Assembly: GCA_015057115.1 (NCBI GenBank) | Contig: SVEZ01000003.1 | Span: forward strand, 124,001 to 188,000 | From: Lachnospiraceae bacterium | GTDB taxonomy: Bacteria; Bacillota; Clostridia; Lachnospirales; Lachnospiraceae | Length of the DNA stretch: 64,000 nucleotides | Reading direction: 5' to 3' | Part shown: piece by piece, positions 7,596 to 15,937 of the stretch | Numbering within the stretch: the first letter of the stretch is position 1 | How the letters are laid out: each line of letters begins with the position of its first letter | Translations under genes and position numbers: made by a program | Notes under the pieces: model-generated | Seen by the model: the letters and a program-made list of their open reading frames with translations, nothing else | Database searches by the model: none | What the model was told of the DNA's origin: nothing

Positions 7596-9419
7596 ATGAA
7601 TGATGAACAACTGGTATGGGCAGATTTTGTAAAGGAAAGACGGAAAGAGCAGCAGATATTGGCAAAGCAATTGGGCAACGGCTTATGTTCGGAGAGTCAG
7701 ATACTGCATTTTGAAAACGGAAAACGAAAATTACCCAATGTGGTAATGAATCGTTTATTGGAAAGGCTGGGAATCGGAGCAGAGAGTTTTGCACAGTATG
7801 CGGATGACAGTTCATATGCGTGCTGGCGAGCCCGGTCCCGCATCGTATATGGAATTGCCAAAGGGGACTATCCTTTAGTAAAGGAGAATTTGGATTTATT
7901 TGAAAAAGAGTTTGCCAAGAGCAATATTTTGCGGGAACAATTTTTTTATCGGATGAAGGCGATGTATTTATCTTGTATACAGGGGAACAGGCAAGAAATA
8001 CAGGAATATCTGAAAAAGTCACTTTCGTTTACTGTTAAAAACGTGGAACCGGAACATTTGGATGAAACGGTACTTTCTGTGGAGGAACTGGATACATTGT
8101 TGGATTATTATTGGTATACGGAACATAATCCGGAATGGTTTTTAGCAGTAGCAAAATACATTCAAAAAAGGGTTAGTGACGACCAATTTCAGGGGAAGAC
8201 CTTCCCCAAGGCAATATACTACTATTATTGTTCCATGAAAGAAAAATATCCGGAATGGGAATTATCCATGACCATGGAAATAAATCGGTGGTTGGATGAA
8301 GCATTGGAGATATTAAGGAACTATGGTTTTTTGATATACATGTGGGAGATTTTATCTTGCCGAAGGGAGACTCTAGGAATTCTTAGGGAGACGTTTAAAG
8401 GTGAGGGAGCCTGGAAAGAGCAATATGAAGAAAATGTTCGTTGGTGTGAGGCAGTAGAATGGATATGTAGGGATGTGGGGATAGAAAAAGAAACCACAAA
8501 CACCGCTATTTATTATGCCATTCGGAACGTGGAAAACATATCCGATGTAATTCGTCGAAGAAGAAAAATGCTTCATATGACGGAAAAAGAACTAGCCGGA
8601 GGCGATTTAGATGTTAAGACGGTTTGGAGAATTGAAAACGGCAAAGTAAAGGGGCAGCAGGAAAATCTGAGGCGGATTATGGAACGGTTGCATTTGCCAC
8701 CATATATGATACGGAATGATTTGGTGGTATCCAGTTACAGCGGAAAATGTTTAATTGATGAGTTTTCAGATGCTTTTTCCTCAAATCGCTTTGAAAAAGC
8801 AAACAGGATCTTAGTACAAATTGAAAACGAAGTGAATATGGATATTCCATATAATAAACAGCAGTTTGAATGGTACAAATGTGTTATTGCCTATAAGAGT
8901 CGAAAAATAAACCCAAGACAGTTCTTGAATAAAGTTCATCAACTTGTGGAAGAGAGTATTCCTTGGGAAGCTTTGCAAGAAGAAAATCAATATTTTACCA
9001 TCAATGAATTATCATATTTTTCAAGTACAATTTCTGCCATAGAAGGGGAGCATGACGTAGATTTTAAAATTGTAAAAAGGTTGGAGAACTATTGCAAAGG
9101 GTTATATTATGAAGATTTAGGAGTCAATTATTCTAGGGCATTAGCGGCATTTTTTGATGTTTTTCAATCATTATATGGAAACAGTGGAATCTTTGATGTT
9201 TCTAATCAATATTGTGATAAACTGCAGAAATTACAACGCATTAACAAAAGAATAAGAACGATTGTAGATACTCGTTATGCAAAATGGTGGAACGAAAGAG
9301 AAGAAAAAAAGACAGCGGATATTGAACCACTGTCCCAAATGCTAGAATTATCAAGCCTCATAAAAGATCAGGCTACTGTAGATTTTCTTAGTAACAAGAT
9401 GAGCACAGTTGTTTGTTAA
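7596..9419 (+). CDS. Large transcriptional regulator with two HTH-helical-repeat modules
   Basis: A 607-residue protein I would place near the Rgg/RRNPP type of peptide-responsive XRE regulators. Residues about 10-58 form one XRE-like HTH (FVKERRKEQQI, then ILHFENGKRKLP), followed by alpha-helical TPR-like repeats. A second HTH lies at about 312-360 (VIRRRRKMLHMTEKEL, then VWRIENGKV), again followed by helical repeats. The whole is thus an internal duplication of an HTH plus helical-repeat unit; usual family members are about half this length. A TATAAT box lies at 7528-7533. It is flanked by array B and a strong terminator and may control the adjacent lipoprotein genes; no signal peptide gene was found nearby. 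Confidence 0.7.
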   Translation: MNDEQLVWADFVKERRKEQQILAKQLGNGLCSESQILHFENGKRKLPNVVMNRLLERLGIGAESFAQYADDSSYACWRARSRIVYGIAKGDYPLVKENLDLFEKEFAKSNILREQFFYRMKAMYLSCIQGNRQEIQEYLKKSLSFTVKNVEPEHLDETVLSVEELDTLLDYYWYTEHNPEWFLAVAKYIQKRVSDDQFQGKTFPKAIYYYYCSMKEKYPEWELSMTMEINRWLDEALEILRNYGFLIYMWEILSCRRETLGILRETFKGEGAWKEQYEENVRWCEAVEWICRDVGIEKETTNTAIYYAIRNVENISDVIRRRRKMLHMTEKELAGGDLDVKTVWRIENGKVKGQQENLRRIMERLHLPPYMIRNDLVVSSYSGKCLIDEFSDAFSSNRFEKANRILVQIENEVNMDIPYNKQQFEWYKCVIAYKSRKINPRQFLNKVHQLVEESIPWEALQEENQYFTINELSYFSSTISAIEGEHDVDFKIVKRLENYCKGLYYEDLGVNYSRALAAFFDVFQSLYGNSGIFDVSNQYCDKLQKLQRINKRIRTIVDTRYAKWWNEREEKKTADIEPLSQMLELSSLIKDQATVDFLSNKMSTVVC

Positions 9420-9424
9420 TAAGG

Positions 9425-9474
9425 AAATACCCAGAGTTGTCCGGGGACGACATGACAACTCTGGGTATTTTTTT
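9425..9474 (+). terminator. Strong intrinsic terminator
   Basis: A perfect 16-base-pair stem, AAATACCCAGAGTTGT (9425-9440) with its complement at 9455-9470, and a T7 tail. It separates the regulator from the lipoprotein pair. Confidence 0.9.
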
Positions 9475-9552
9475 GCTTGTCCGGATGTGTTATGTTAAAA
9501 AGGCGAAGAATCACGGAGAAGTGTATAAAATAAAAGGACAGGAGGGCAAAGA

Positions 9553-11202
9553 ATGCGAAAAAGACTAATCAGTGCACTGCTTGTAGTGGGATTGTTTTTG
9601 GGGATGTTTGCGGTGTGCACAAAAGATATTAGTATTGAGAAACAGAAAAAATTGGAGTTGACGTGGACATTTAAGGCTATTCCCATGCGTGGATATGAGG
9701 GAGCAGTGGCAAAAAAACCTAAATGCTTTGAGATAACTGCTTATGACAAAGTGAAGTATTGGTTTTCGGAAAACTCATTTGACAAGAAGATCTCAAAAGA
9801 ATTTGTAAAACGAGAGTCGAAGCTGGTGTCGTATGCAGATACTGTCTTGGAACGAAAGCGGGATGGCAAGGAAATTTTTCTGAATCAGGCAGTGGATGGA
9901 AAGTACATCAATCTTGAAGAGGGGATAACGTATGATGTACTCTGGACAGGGTTGAATCGTATTTATAAAATGCCGGGGCTGGAGTTGTATGGGCTTTTTT
10001 ACCTATATTGTAACGAAAATGGGGTAGTGAAAGCAGAAGAAATAGATGAAAAAAAAGTGGGGGAGTATTTCTCCAAGCCTCAAAACCAGTATTTACTGGA
10101 TTTTTGCGTTCCAATGATTGACGAAACGATTTTTGGGGAAGAACAGGCAAAGATGGTTAAGGCGGCAGCAAAATCCTTTGCCGTATGGTATGCGAAGGAA
10201 TTTTCCGTAAAAGACTATGAAGAACTGTGTAAGAATTTGGAAACCGTAGATAAAAAGTTGCTTGTAAAAGAAAAAAACAAATGGTTGAAAAGCATTGGTG
10301 GCAAAGGGAAATACACGGAGTTTTCAAAAATATTTATAAAGCAGACTGATTGTGTTTGGGAGAAACCGGATTATCCATCAGAAGCGGCGGATTATGAGGT
10401 AGACCAAAAAGATGTAATCTGGGTCTGGTATGGTAGAGATATAAAAAAGATTGGCTATAAGAAAATGGTGCAAAAATATATTGAAGTTGAAGAACTTCGC
10501 AAAAAAGATTTTGCAGAGGCACGAGAGTTTCTAAAGAATTATTTGCCCAAAAAGATTGGAAAGGTATTCATTTTTTGCAATTTTCATGAAAAAAAAGCAC
10601 GGGGAAGTTATATACATGCGATAAAGAGCATAATGGTGCGAAGATGCTGGGAAAATGCGGTGGCTCCTCTGCTTCATGAGTATGTACATTTCTTAACTTT
10701 TGGTGAGGGAAGGCTTTTAGAAGATGTAAATTCTGATTTTTGCAAAGAAGGCCTGGCAACTTGGTTACAATGTTTTCAATTAAAAAATGAGGTATACGAA
10801 CTTAGTCGGCCATATCAAGCAGAATTGTTTAATGAAGAAGAAAACGGTGGAAAGCGTTGGACGGCTGATATGCTTGAGTTTGACAAGGCATATTCATTCT
10901 ATGAGGCATTCATGCGCAATAAAGAGACAGAAAGTGTACGTGATCAAGGACGAGAGGTAAAAGAAGGAATAGTATTTCCGGTAGATGTGAATTTGTTTTC
11001 GTATGGTGAATGGGGGAGTATCCTCAAATATGTTTACGAAACCTACGGCATGGAGAAAACCATCGCCTTGCTGAAGTCCAACGCAGATTTTGAAAAAGTT
11101 CTCGGAAAAACACTGGATGAGCTATATTTTGAAACTGCGGACTTTGTAAAGGAAGAAATGCAGAAGATGGAAGCAGAATATAAAGCTAAAGCATCAAATT
11201 AA
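9553..11202 (+). CDS. Putative lipoprotein zinc metallopeptidase, first tandem copy
   Basis: A 549-residue exported protein. The N-terminus (MRKRL, hydrophobic core, FAVC with Cys22) looks like a lipoprotein signal. A zinc-peptidase motif HEYVH lies at residues 375-379 and a conserved Glu399 in KEGLATW 20 residues later, the gluzincin pattern (HExxH, then E). The middle region holds conserved MRGYEGAV, DGKYINLE and KDFAEAREFLK segments shared with the next gene. I do not recognise a named family; peptidase activity rests on the motif. Strong GGACAGGAGGGC ribosome binding site; 14 bases separate it from the paralogue, so the two are co-transcribed. Confidence 0.75.
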   Translation: MRKRLISALLVVGLFLGMFAVCTKDISIEKQKKLELTWTFKAIPMRGYEGAVAKKPKCFEITAYDKVKYWFSENSFDKKISKEFVKRESKLVSYADTVLERKRDGKEIFLNQAVDGKYINLEEGITYDVLWTGLNRIYKMPGLELYGLFYLYCNENGVVKAEEIDEKKVGEYFSKPQNQYLLDFCVPMIDETIFGEEQAKMVKAAAKSFAVWYAKEFSVKDYEELCKNLETVDKKLLVKEKNKWLKSIGGKGKYTEFSKIFIKQTDCVWEKPDYPSEAADYEVDQKDVIWVWYGRDIKKIGYKKMVQKYIEVEELRKKDFAEAREFLKNYLPKKIGKVFIFCNFHEKKARGSYIHAIKSIMVRRCWENAVAPLLHEYVHFLTFGEGRLLEDVNSDFCKEGLATWLQCFQLKNEVYELSRPYQAELFNEEENGGKRWTADMLEFDKAYSFYEAFMRNKETESVRDQGREVKEGIVFPVDVNLFSYGEWGSILKYVYETYGMEKTIALLKSNADFEKVLGKTLDELYFETADFVKEEMQKMEAEYKAKASN

Positions 11203-11216
11203 CTGGAGGGGAAAGA

Positions 11217-12872
11217 ATGCGAAAAAGACTAATCAGTGCAGCACTTGTATTGGGCATGTTTTTGGGGATGTTTGCGGCTTGCAAAAGTGAAGAAGCAAAA
11301 AACGTGCAAGAACATTTGCAGTTAGAGTGGTCAAAAAAGACAATGCCTATGCGAGGATATGAAGGGGCAGTAGGAGTTAAACCCAAATGTTTTGAAACTA
11401 CAATTTACGATAAGGTGAAATATTGTTTCGACGAGGAGCGTTTTGATGAAAAAAGGGCGAAAGCGTTTATCAAAAAGGAATCTAAGCTGGTATCATATGC
11501 AGATAAGATTGTGGGAGCGCAGAGAGATGGAGAAGAAATTATTCTTGACCGGGCGGTAGATGGGAAGTATATAAATCTCGAAGATGGATTGAATTATGAT
11601 GCGCTTTGGCAAGGGCTAAACCGGGTGCACAAAATGACCGGATTGGAGCAGTACGGACTACTGTATTTGTATTGCAAAGAGAATAACTTAATCAACGAGA
11701 AAGATAACGTGGATGAAAAAACGTTAGGAGAATACTTTTCCCAAAAAGAAAATCAATTTTTACTGGATTTCTGCATTCCGATGGCAGATACGGCGATATT
11801 CGAAGAAGAGCAGGTCCAAATGACAAAAATGGCGGCGAAATCCTTTGCAAAGTGGTATGTGAAGGCGCACTCGTTAAAGGACTACAAGGAATTATGCGGA
11901 AATTTGAAAAGCTGCCATAGGAGAGAGTTGGAAAAAGAAAAAAATAAGTGGTTAAAAGATATCGGTTGCAAGGCGAAGTATACAGAGTTTGCGAAGGTGT
12001 TTGTAAAACAAAGTGACTGCGTGTATGACCAACCGGATCACCCGACTGACCCAGCAGATTACGAGATAGAAGAGGAAGATGCGGTTTGGGTTTGGTACAG
12101 CAAAGATGTAAAGCGTATCGGTTGGCAGGAAATGGTTCGTAAATATATGGAGTATGAACCCCTTCGAAAAAAAGATTTTGCAGAGGCAAGGGAGTTTCTG
12201 AAGGATTACTTGCCGGATGATGTGGGAAAAGCCAAACTTGTTTTGGATTATCATCATCAGAAAGGGACGAACGGTATAATGGAGCCCACAACATTGATGA
12301 TAAAAACAAATCGTTGTTGGGAGAATACGGCATCATGTTTGTTTCACGAGTATATTCATTATTTGACTCTGGGAGAGGGAAAAATTATGGATAATAGTTT
12401 TTCCAGGTTTTGTGTGGAAGGAGTGGCGGAGTGGCTTGCTTCCTACCAACTTGGAAATCGAGAATATGAACTATGTCGGCAGTATATGGCGGATGGTTTC
12501 AATAAGGAAGGCGTAGATGGGAAAAAATGGGCGGCGGATATGTTGGAACTGGATAAATCCTATATAATGTATGATATTTATATGCAAAATTTTAAGGATA
12601 AAAGTGTTCGAAGTTCTAAGCACAAATCCTCGGGAGGGCTACCTTATCCGGTAGATATCGATCGTATGTATTATGCAGAATATGGTTGTATCCTCAAATA
12701 TGTCTACGAGACCTACGGCATGGAGAAAACCATCACCTTGCTGAAATCCAATGCTGATTTTGAAAAAGTTCTTGGAAAAACCTTGGATGAGCTGTACTTT
12801 GAAACTGCGGATTTTGTAAAGGAAGAGATGCAGAAGATGGAAGCAGCGTATAAAGAAAAGACATCAAGGTAG
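11217..12872 (+). CDS. Putative lipoprotein zinc metallopeptidase, second tandem copy
   Basis: A 551-residue paralogue of the preceding gene. The signal ends in FAAC (Cys22), a better lipobox than in copy one. HEYIH is at residues 377-381 and Glu401 lies in VEGVAEW, with the same 20-residue spacing, which supports a functional active site. The first eight codons and the last 60 or so (from ILKYVYETYGMEKT onward) are nearly identical to copy one even at the DNA level, whereas the middle has diverged strongly, as after local gene conversion. The gene ends before a GAGCCGGCA hairpin that begins repeat array A2. Confidence 0.75.
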   Translation: MRKRLISAALVLGMFLGMFAACKSEEAKNVQEHLQLEWSKKTMPMRGYEGAVGVKPKCFETTIYDKVKYCFDEERFDEKRAKAFIKKESKLVSYADKIVGAQRDGEEIILDRAVDGKYINLEDGLNYDALWQGLNRVHKMTGLEQYGLLYLYCKENNLINEKDNVDEKTLGEYFSQKENQFLLDFCIPMADTAIFEEEQVQMTKMAAKSFAKWYVKAHSLKDYKELCGNLKSCHRRELEKEKNKWLKDIGCKAKYTEFAKVFVKQSDCVYDQPDHPTDPADYEIEEEDAVWVWYSKDVKRIGWQEMVRKYMEYEPLRKKDFAEAREFLKDYLPDDVGKAKLVLDYHHQKGTNGIMEPTTLMIKTNRCWENTASCLFHEYIHYLTLGEGKIMDNSFSRFCVEGVAEWLASYQLGNREYELCRQYMADGFNKEGVDGKKWAADMLELDKSYIMYDIYMQNFKDKSVRSSKHKSSGGLPYPVDIDRMYYAEYGCILKYVYETYGMEKTITLLKSNADFEKVLGKTLDELYFETADFVKEEMQKMEAAYKEKTSR

Positions 12873-12900
12873 TTGGTTATTATATAAGTTATGAGGTATA

Positions 12901-12923
12901 GAGCCGGCAGAATTTGCCGGCTC
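12901..12923 (+). terminator. Terminator hairpin after the lipoprotein pair
   Basis: GAGCCGGCA (12901-12909) pairs perfectly with TGCCGGCTC (12915-12923), followed by TTATGCTATATTTG. It is the counterpart of the hairpin at 5838-5860, with matching tail sequence. Confidence 0.8.
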
Positions 12924-12940
12924 TTATGCTATATTTGAAA

Positions 12941-13378
12941 TTCAGCCGAAAGTGGGGGAGGGGAAAGTTGGCTGATTGAAAAATTATGGAATTCCGGAAA
13001 GCGTAAGCCATAATACTGAGATATTGGGACATGGCTGACGTGGAAAATGATGAAAATGAAAAAAACGTTAGCCATAATCATAGAAGTGGGGAAGTGGCTG
13101 ACGGGAAAATTTATGAAAACGAATCAGGCATAAGCCATAGATGAAGGTAGTGGGAAGATGGCTGATGAATTGAGACTCTTAAATTGCGTAAATTACAAAG
13201 GAAGGTTGTGGAGTATCAGCCAAATCGAAGGCTTTGGGAATACTGGCTTGCAGAAAATGGAAAATCATAAATTTGTCCGTCAGCTAAAAAGGCGATACGA
13301 AGGACCGTGGCTGACAAAAAAGAGAAAATCACAAATTTGAAGCACAGCCAAAACTATGATGTGGAAAATATGGCTGAC
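12941..13378. repeat. Periodic repeat array, type A (seven units)
   Basis: Fills most of the 647-base gap before lemA. AGCC-type words start at 12943, 13006, 13070, 13133, 13218, 13282 and 13346; GGCT-type words start at 12970, 13033, 13096, 13160, 13245, 13309 and 13372. Word-to-word distance is 26-27 bases and the unit period is 63-64, with one interval of 85. Arms are inverted complements whose extent shifts between units: TCAGCC/GGCTGA, AGCCAT/ATGGCT, GTCAGC/GCTGAC. Spacer sequence is not conserved. A short open frame at 13158-13340 runs through it but has no support. Confidence 0.8.
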
Positions 13379-13431
13379 GGGATTAGAAAAAGCACCTATA
13401 ATATATTACTCCATCTGGAAGCGGAAATATG

Positions 13432-13487
13432 TTGACGACCACAAGTGTCGTAGACTATACTTTTAACAGGTCTCCCGCTACGGGAGC
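13432..13487 (+). promoter_or_regulatory. Promoter and leader hairpin of the lemA operon
   Basis: TTGACG (13432-13437), an 18-base spacer and TATACT (13456-13461) form a good housekeeping promoter. A small CTCCCG-cta-CGGGAG hairpin (13472-13486) lies at the start of the transcript. Confidence 0.65.
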
Positions 13488-13519
13488 GGACAAAAATGAT
13501 AAGGTGAAGGAATAATAAT

Positions 13520-14098
13520 ATGAAAAGTGAAGCAAAGAGCAGTTCAAAAACAGGATTGATCGCCTGCCTCATTGTGGTGGCGGTGCTGGTTATAGGAGGC
13601 ATTGTAGGATATAATTCCCTTGTTTCCAAACAGACGGATGTGGAGGAGTATGCATCCAATATTGATGCGCAGTTGCAGCGAAGAGCGGATTTAATACCGA
13701 ATTTGGTTAAAACCGTAAAGTCTTACGCAGAACACGAAACAGAAGTATTTGAGGCAGTGAACGAAGCAAGAGAAAAACTTGTGGGAGCCAAGGATATGGA
13801 AGCAAAGGCAGAAGCCAACGAAGAGGTATCTGCGGCACTGACCAAACTGGTTGCTATTGCGGAAAATTATCCGGAATTGAAATCCGATAAGGTTTACGTG
13901 GATTTAATGGATGAATTGGCAGGTACCGAGAATCGTATTTCCTATGCAAGAGAAAAATACAATTCTGCGGTTGGAAGCTATAACAAAGCTATTAAGAAGT
14001 TTCCGGGAGCGTTGTTTGCCAGCCTTTTCGGTTTTGAAAAAGCGGAAATGTTCAAGGCATCTGAAGGCGCTGAGACAGCTCCGGATGCAAATTTGTAA
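13520..14098 (+). CDS. LemA family protein
   Basis: A 192-residue membrane-anchored protein. One N-terminal transmembrane helix (residues about 10-32, LIACLIVVAVLVIGGIVGY) is followed by the alpha-helical LemA domain with the signature QLQRRADLIPNLVKTVKSYA, then HETEVFE and a C-terminal ENRISYAREKYN. The family role is not firmly established. It starts an apparent operon with two TPM-domain proteins, a pairing seen often for LemA. Start ATG 13520 follows AAGGTGAAGGAATAATAAT. Confidence 0.92.
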   Translation: MKSEAKSSSKTGLIACLIVVAVLVIGGIVGYNSLVSKQTDVEEYASNIDAQLQRRADLIPNLVKTVKSYAEHETEVFEAVNEAREKLVGAKDMEAKAEANEEVSAALTKLVAIAENYPELKSDKVYVDLMDELAGTENRISYAREKYNSAVGSYNKAIKKFPGALFASLFGFEKAEMFKASEGAETAPDANL

Positions 14099-14111
14099 GG
14101 CGGGTGTGACC

Positions 14112-14993
14112 ATGGATAAGTTGAAAAGTTTTTTAATAAAAGTACTTGCTTTTGTAGGTGGTTCCTTTGTGGCAGGATGGCTGGGAGTATTTATTTTTTC
14201 TCTGGTTGTGCTGAACATGCCGGTTACGGTTTATCCGAAACCAACGGAGAATTTTTACGTGGAAGATTACAGCGGATGCCTGAATGAAGAGACCGAACGC
14301 TACATCTACGAAGGGGCAGAACAGTTAGAAAAAGATACCGGTGTGCAGATGGTAGTGGTTACTGTTCCAAACACCCATCAGGATGAGTTGGAGAATTACA
14401 GCGTTCACCTTGCAAATGAGTGGGGAATCGGAAATGCAAAAGAGGATAACGGAATTTTGCTTTTGATTCGTACCGATAAGGATAAAGAGAGTGTTCGTCT
14501 GGAAATCGGAAAAGGCATGGAAGGGGATATTCCTGACGGAAAAGCCGGAAGAATTCTAGACGATTATGCGGTTGCTGCGAAAAAAGCGCATCAATGGAAT
14601 GCCTTGGCGGGAGATACGTTTTCCGCAGTGGTTGCAGAGGTTTATAAGATAAAGGGAATGGAGTGTCCCAAAGCAATCCGTACGGGACAGGACTGGCAGG
14701 ATGGAAAGGCTGAGACGAAGGGAACCTTCGCAGATGCCAACTTCCCGGAAGAGAAGAAGCTGGGTCTTACAGCTTCGGAAAATATTAGCAGATCCTTTTC
14801 AAATGCCAACAAGTATTTCCTGTGGGGAACACTGGTGGCAGCCGTAATTTTGATTTTTATTATCATGGCAGTGGTACATGAGGGAATCAGAAACTATGAC
14901 GGAAGACGACGGGGCTATCGATCCTCCGGTGGTTCTTCCGGTGGACATCACGGAGGCGGAGGTTCCTTCGGAGGCGGTGGAGCATCGCGATGA
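14112..14993 (+). CDS. TPM domain membrane protein, first copy
   Basis: A 293-residue YgcG/TPM-type protein. It has an N-terminal membrane helix (about 12-34), an extracellular TPM_phosphatase domain (about 43-180: GVQMVVVTVPNT, NEWGIG, DNGILLLI, GRILDDYA), a second helix (about 232-255), and a Gly/Ser/His-rich tail ending GGGSFGGGGASR. ATG 14112 follows a GGCGGGTGTGACC stretch and is preferred to an open extension from 13911 that overlaps lemA. The ATGA overlap with the next gene shows translational coupling. TPM proteins with LemA are linked to envelope and photosystem quality control; the role here is unknown. Confidence 0.88.
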   Translation: MDKLKSFLIKVLAFVGGSFVAGWLGVFIFSLVVLNMPVTVYPKPTENFYVEDYSGCLNEETERYIYEGAEQLEKDTGVQMVVVTVPNTHQDELENYSVHLANEWGIGNAKEDNGILLLIRTDKDKESVRLEIGKGMEGDIPDGKAGRILDDYAVAAKKAHQWNALAGDTFSAVVAEVYKIKGMECPKAIRTGQDWQDGKAETKGTFADANFPEEKKLGLTASENISRSFSNANKYFLWGTLVAAVILIFIIMAVVHEGIRNYDGRRRGYRSSGGSSGGHHGGGGSFGGGGASR

Positions 14994-15901
14994 GAGGGAA
15001 GTATAAGCAAAAACGGGAGAAAAAAGAAAAGTCCAGGAAGTTAGGGCGTAAGGTTTGCCTTTTCGCCCTGCTTTTGTATCTTGTGGCTGCGGTAATCGGA
15101 ACCCTGGTTCTGTTTGTAAAAAACGGCACGGTGGGGAAGACTACGGTTTTACCTAAAGCAACCGGATGTTTCTATGTAAATGATTACAGCCATGTGCTAA
15201 ATGAAGATGCGGAAACCTACATGATTGCCGCGGCAACAAGGCTCTGTGAAAGGAGTGGTGCTCAGGTAGTGGTGGTGATGGTTCCCAATACCCAGGCAGA
15301 TTCCCTGGAGAAATTCAGTCTTCATTTGGCGGAAAAGTGGGGAATCGGAGACAAAGAAAAGGACAACGGCATTTTGCTTTTGTTCAACACCCAAAAAGAC
15401 AATGAACACGTGCGATTAGAGGTCGGAAGGGGACTGGAAGGCGTCATTACGGATGGTAAGGCCGGAAAAATTCTGGATGACTATGCCGTGAGTCCAAAGA
15501 ATAAAAGAAGATGGAATGAAGCGGCGACAGCCACTTTTTCTGCAGTTGTGAAGCTTCTGGGGAAGGAATACGGAATTCCGGAAAAAGACCTTTTTACTAA
15601 TCCCAATTGGAAATGTACGGAAGAAAAGGATGATATGACGGTTGCGGACGGTACATATCCGGAGTATCACCCGAAGAAAAATACGGCTTCTGTTGGGACA
15701 CGATTGAAGGATGCGTTTTTTGAATTTCTGGAAGGTACAGCGGTGGGAATTGTTGTGCTGATTGCTTTCTTCCTGGGATTTTGTGTCGTTGATTTGATTG
15801 GGCGAATCATGAACGGTTTAACCGGAGGCGGTTTTGGCGGCTTTGGAAGTGGTATCGGCGGAGGTGGCGGCTCCTTTGGCGGAGGCGGCGCATCGAGATA
15901 G
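14990..15901 (+). CDS. TPM domain membrane protein, second copy
   Basis: A 303-residue paralogue of the preceding gene, starting in its ATGA overlap. A very basic N-terminus (KYKQKREKKEKSRK) precedes one membrane helix (about 22-44), the TPM domain (about 60-200: GAQVVVVMVPNT, AEKWGIG, DNGILLLF, GKILDDYA), a second helix (about 245-270) and a Gly-rich tail also ending GGGSFGGGGASR. The tandem copies probably form one complex or have split roles. Confidence 0.88.
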   Translation: MRGKYKQKREKKEKSRKLGRKVCLFALLLYLVAAVIGTLVLFVKNGTVGKTTVLPKATGCFYVNDYSHVLNEDAETYMIAAATRLCERSGAQVVVVMVPNTQADSLEKFSLHLAEKWGIGDKEKDNGILLLFNTQKDNEHVRLEVGRGLEGVITDGKAGKILDDYAVSPKNKRRWNEAATATFSAVVKLLGKEYGIPEKDLFTNPNWKCTEEKDDMTVADGTYPEYHPKKNTASVGTRLKDAFFEFLEGTAVGIVVLIAFFLGFCVVDLIGRIMNGLTGGGFGGFGSGIGGGGGSFGGGGASR

Positions 15902-15937
15902 GGCTTTAGTGATAAATATAAAAATGGAGGAGACAAC

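Noticed and set aside
13158-13340. 60-codon frame inside array A2
   Set aside because: It runs through the periodic words, has no ribosome binding site, and its composition follows the repeat.
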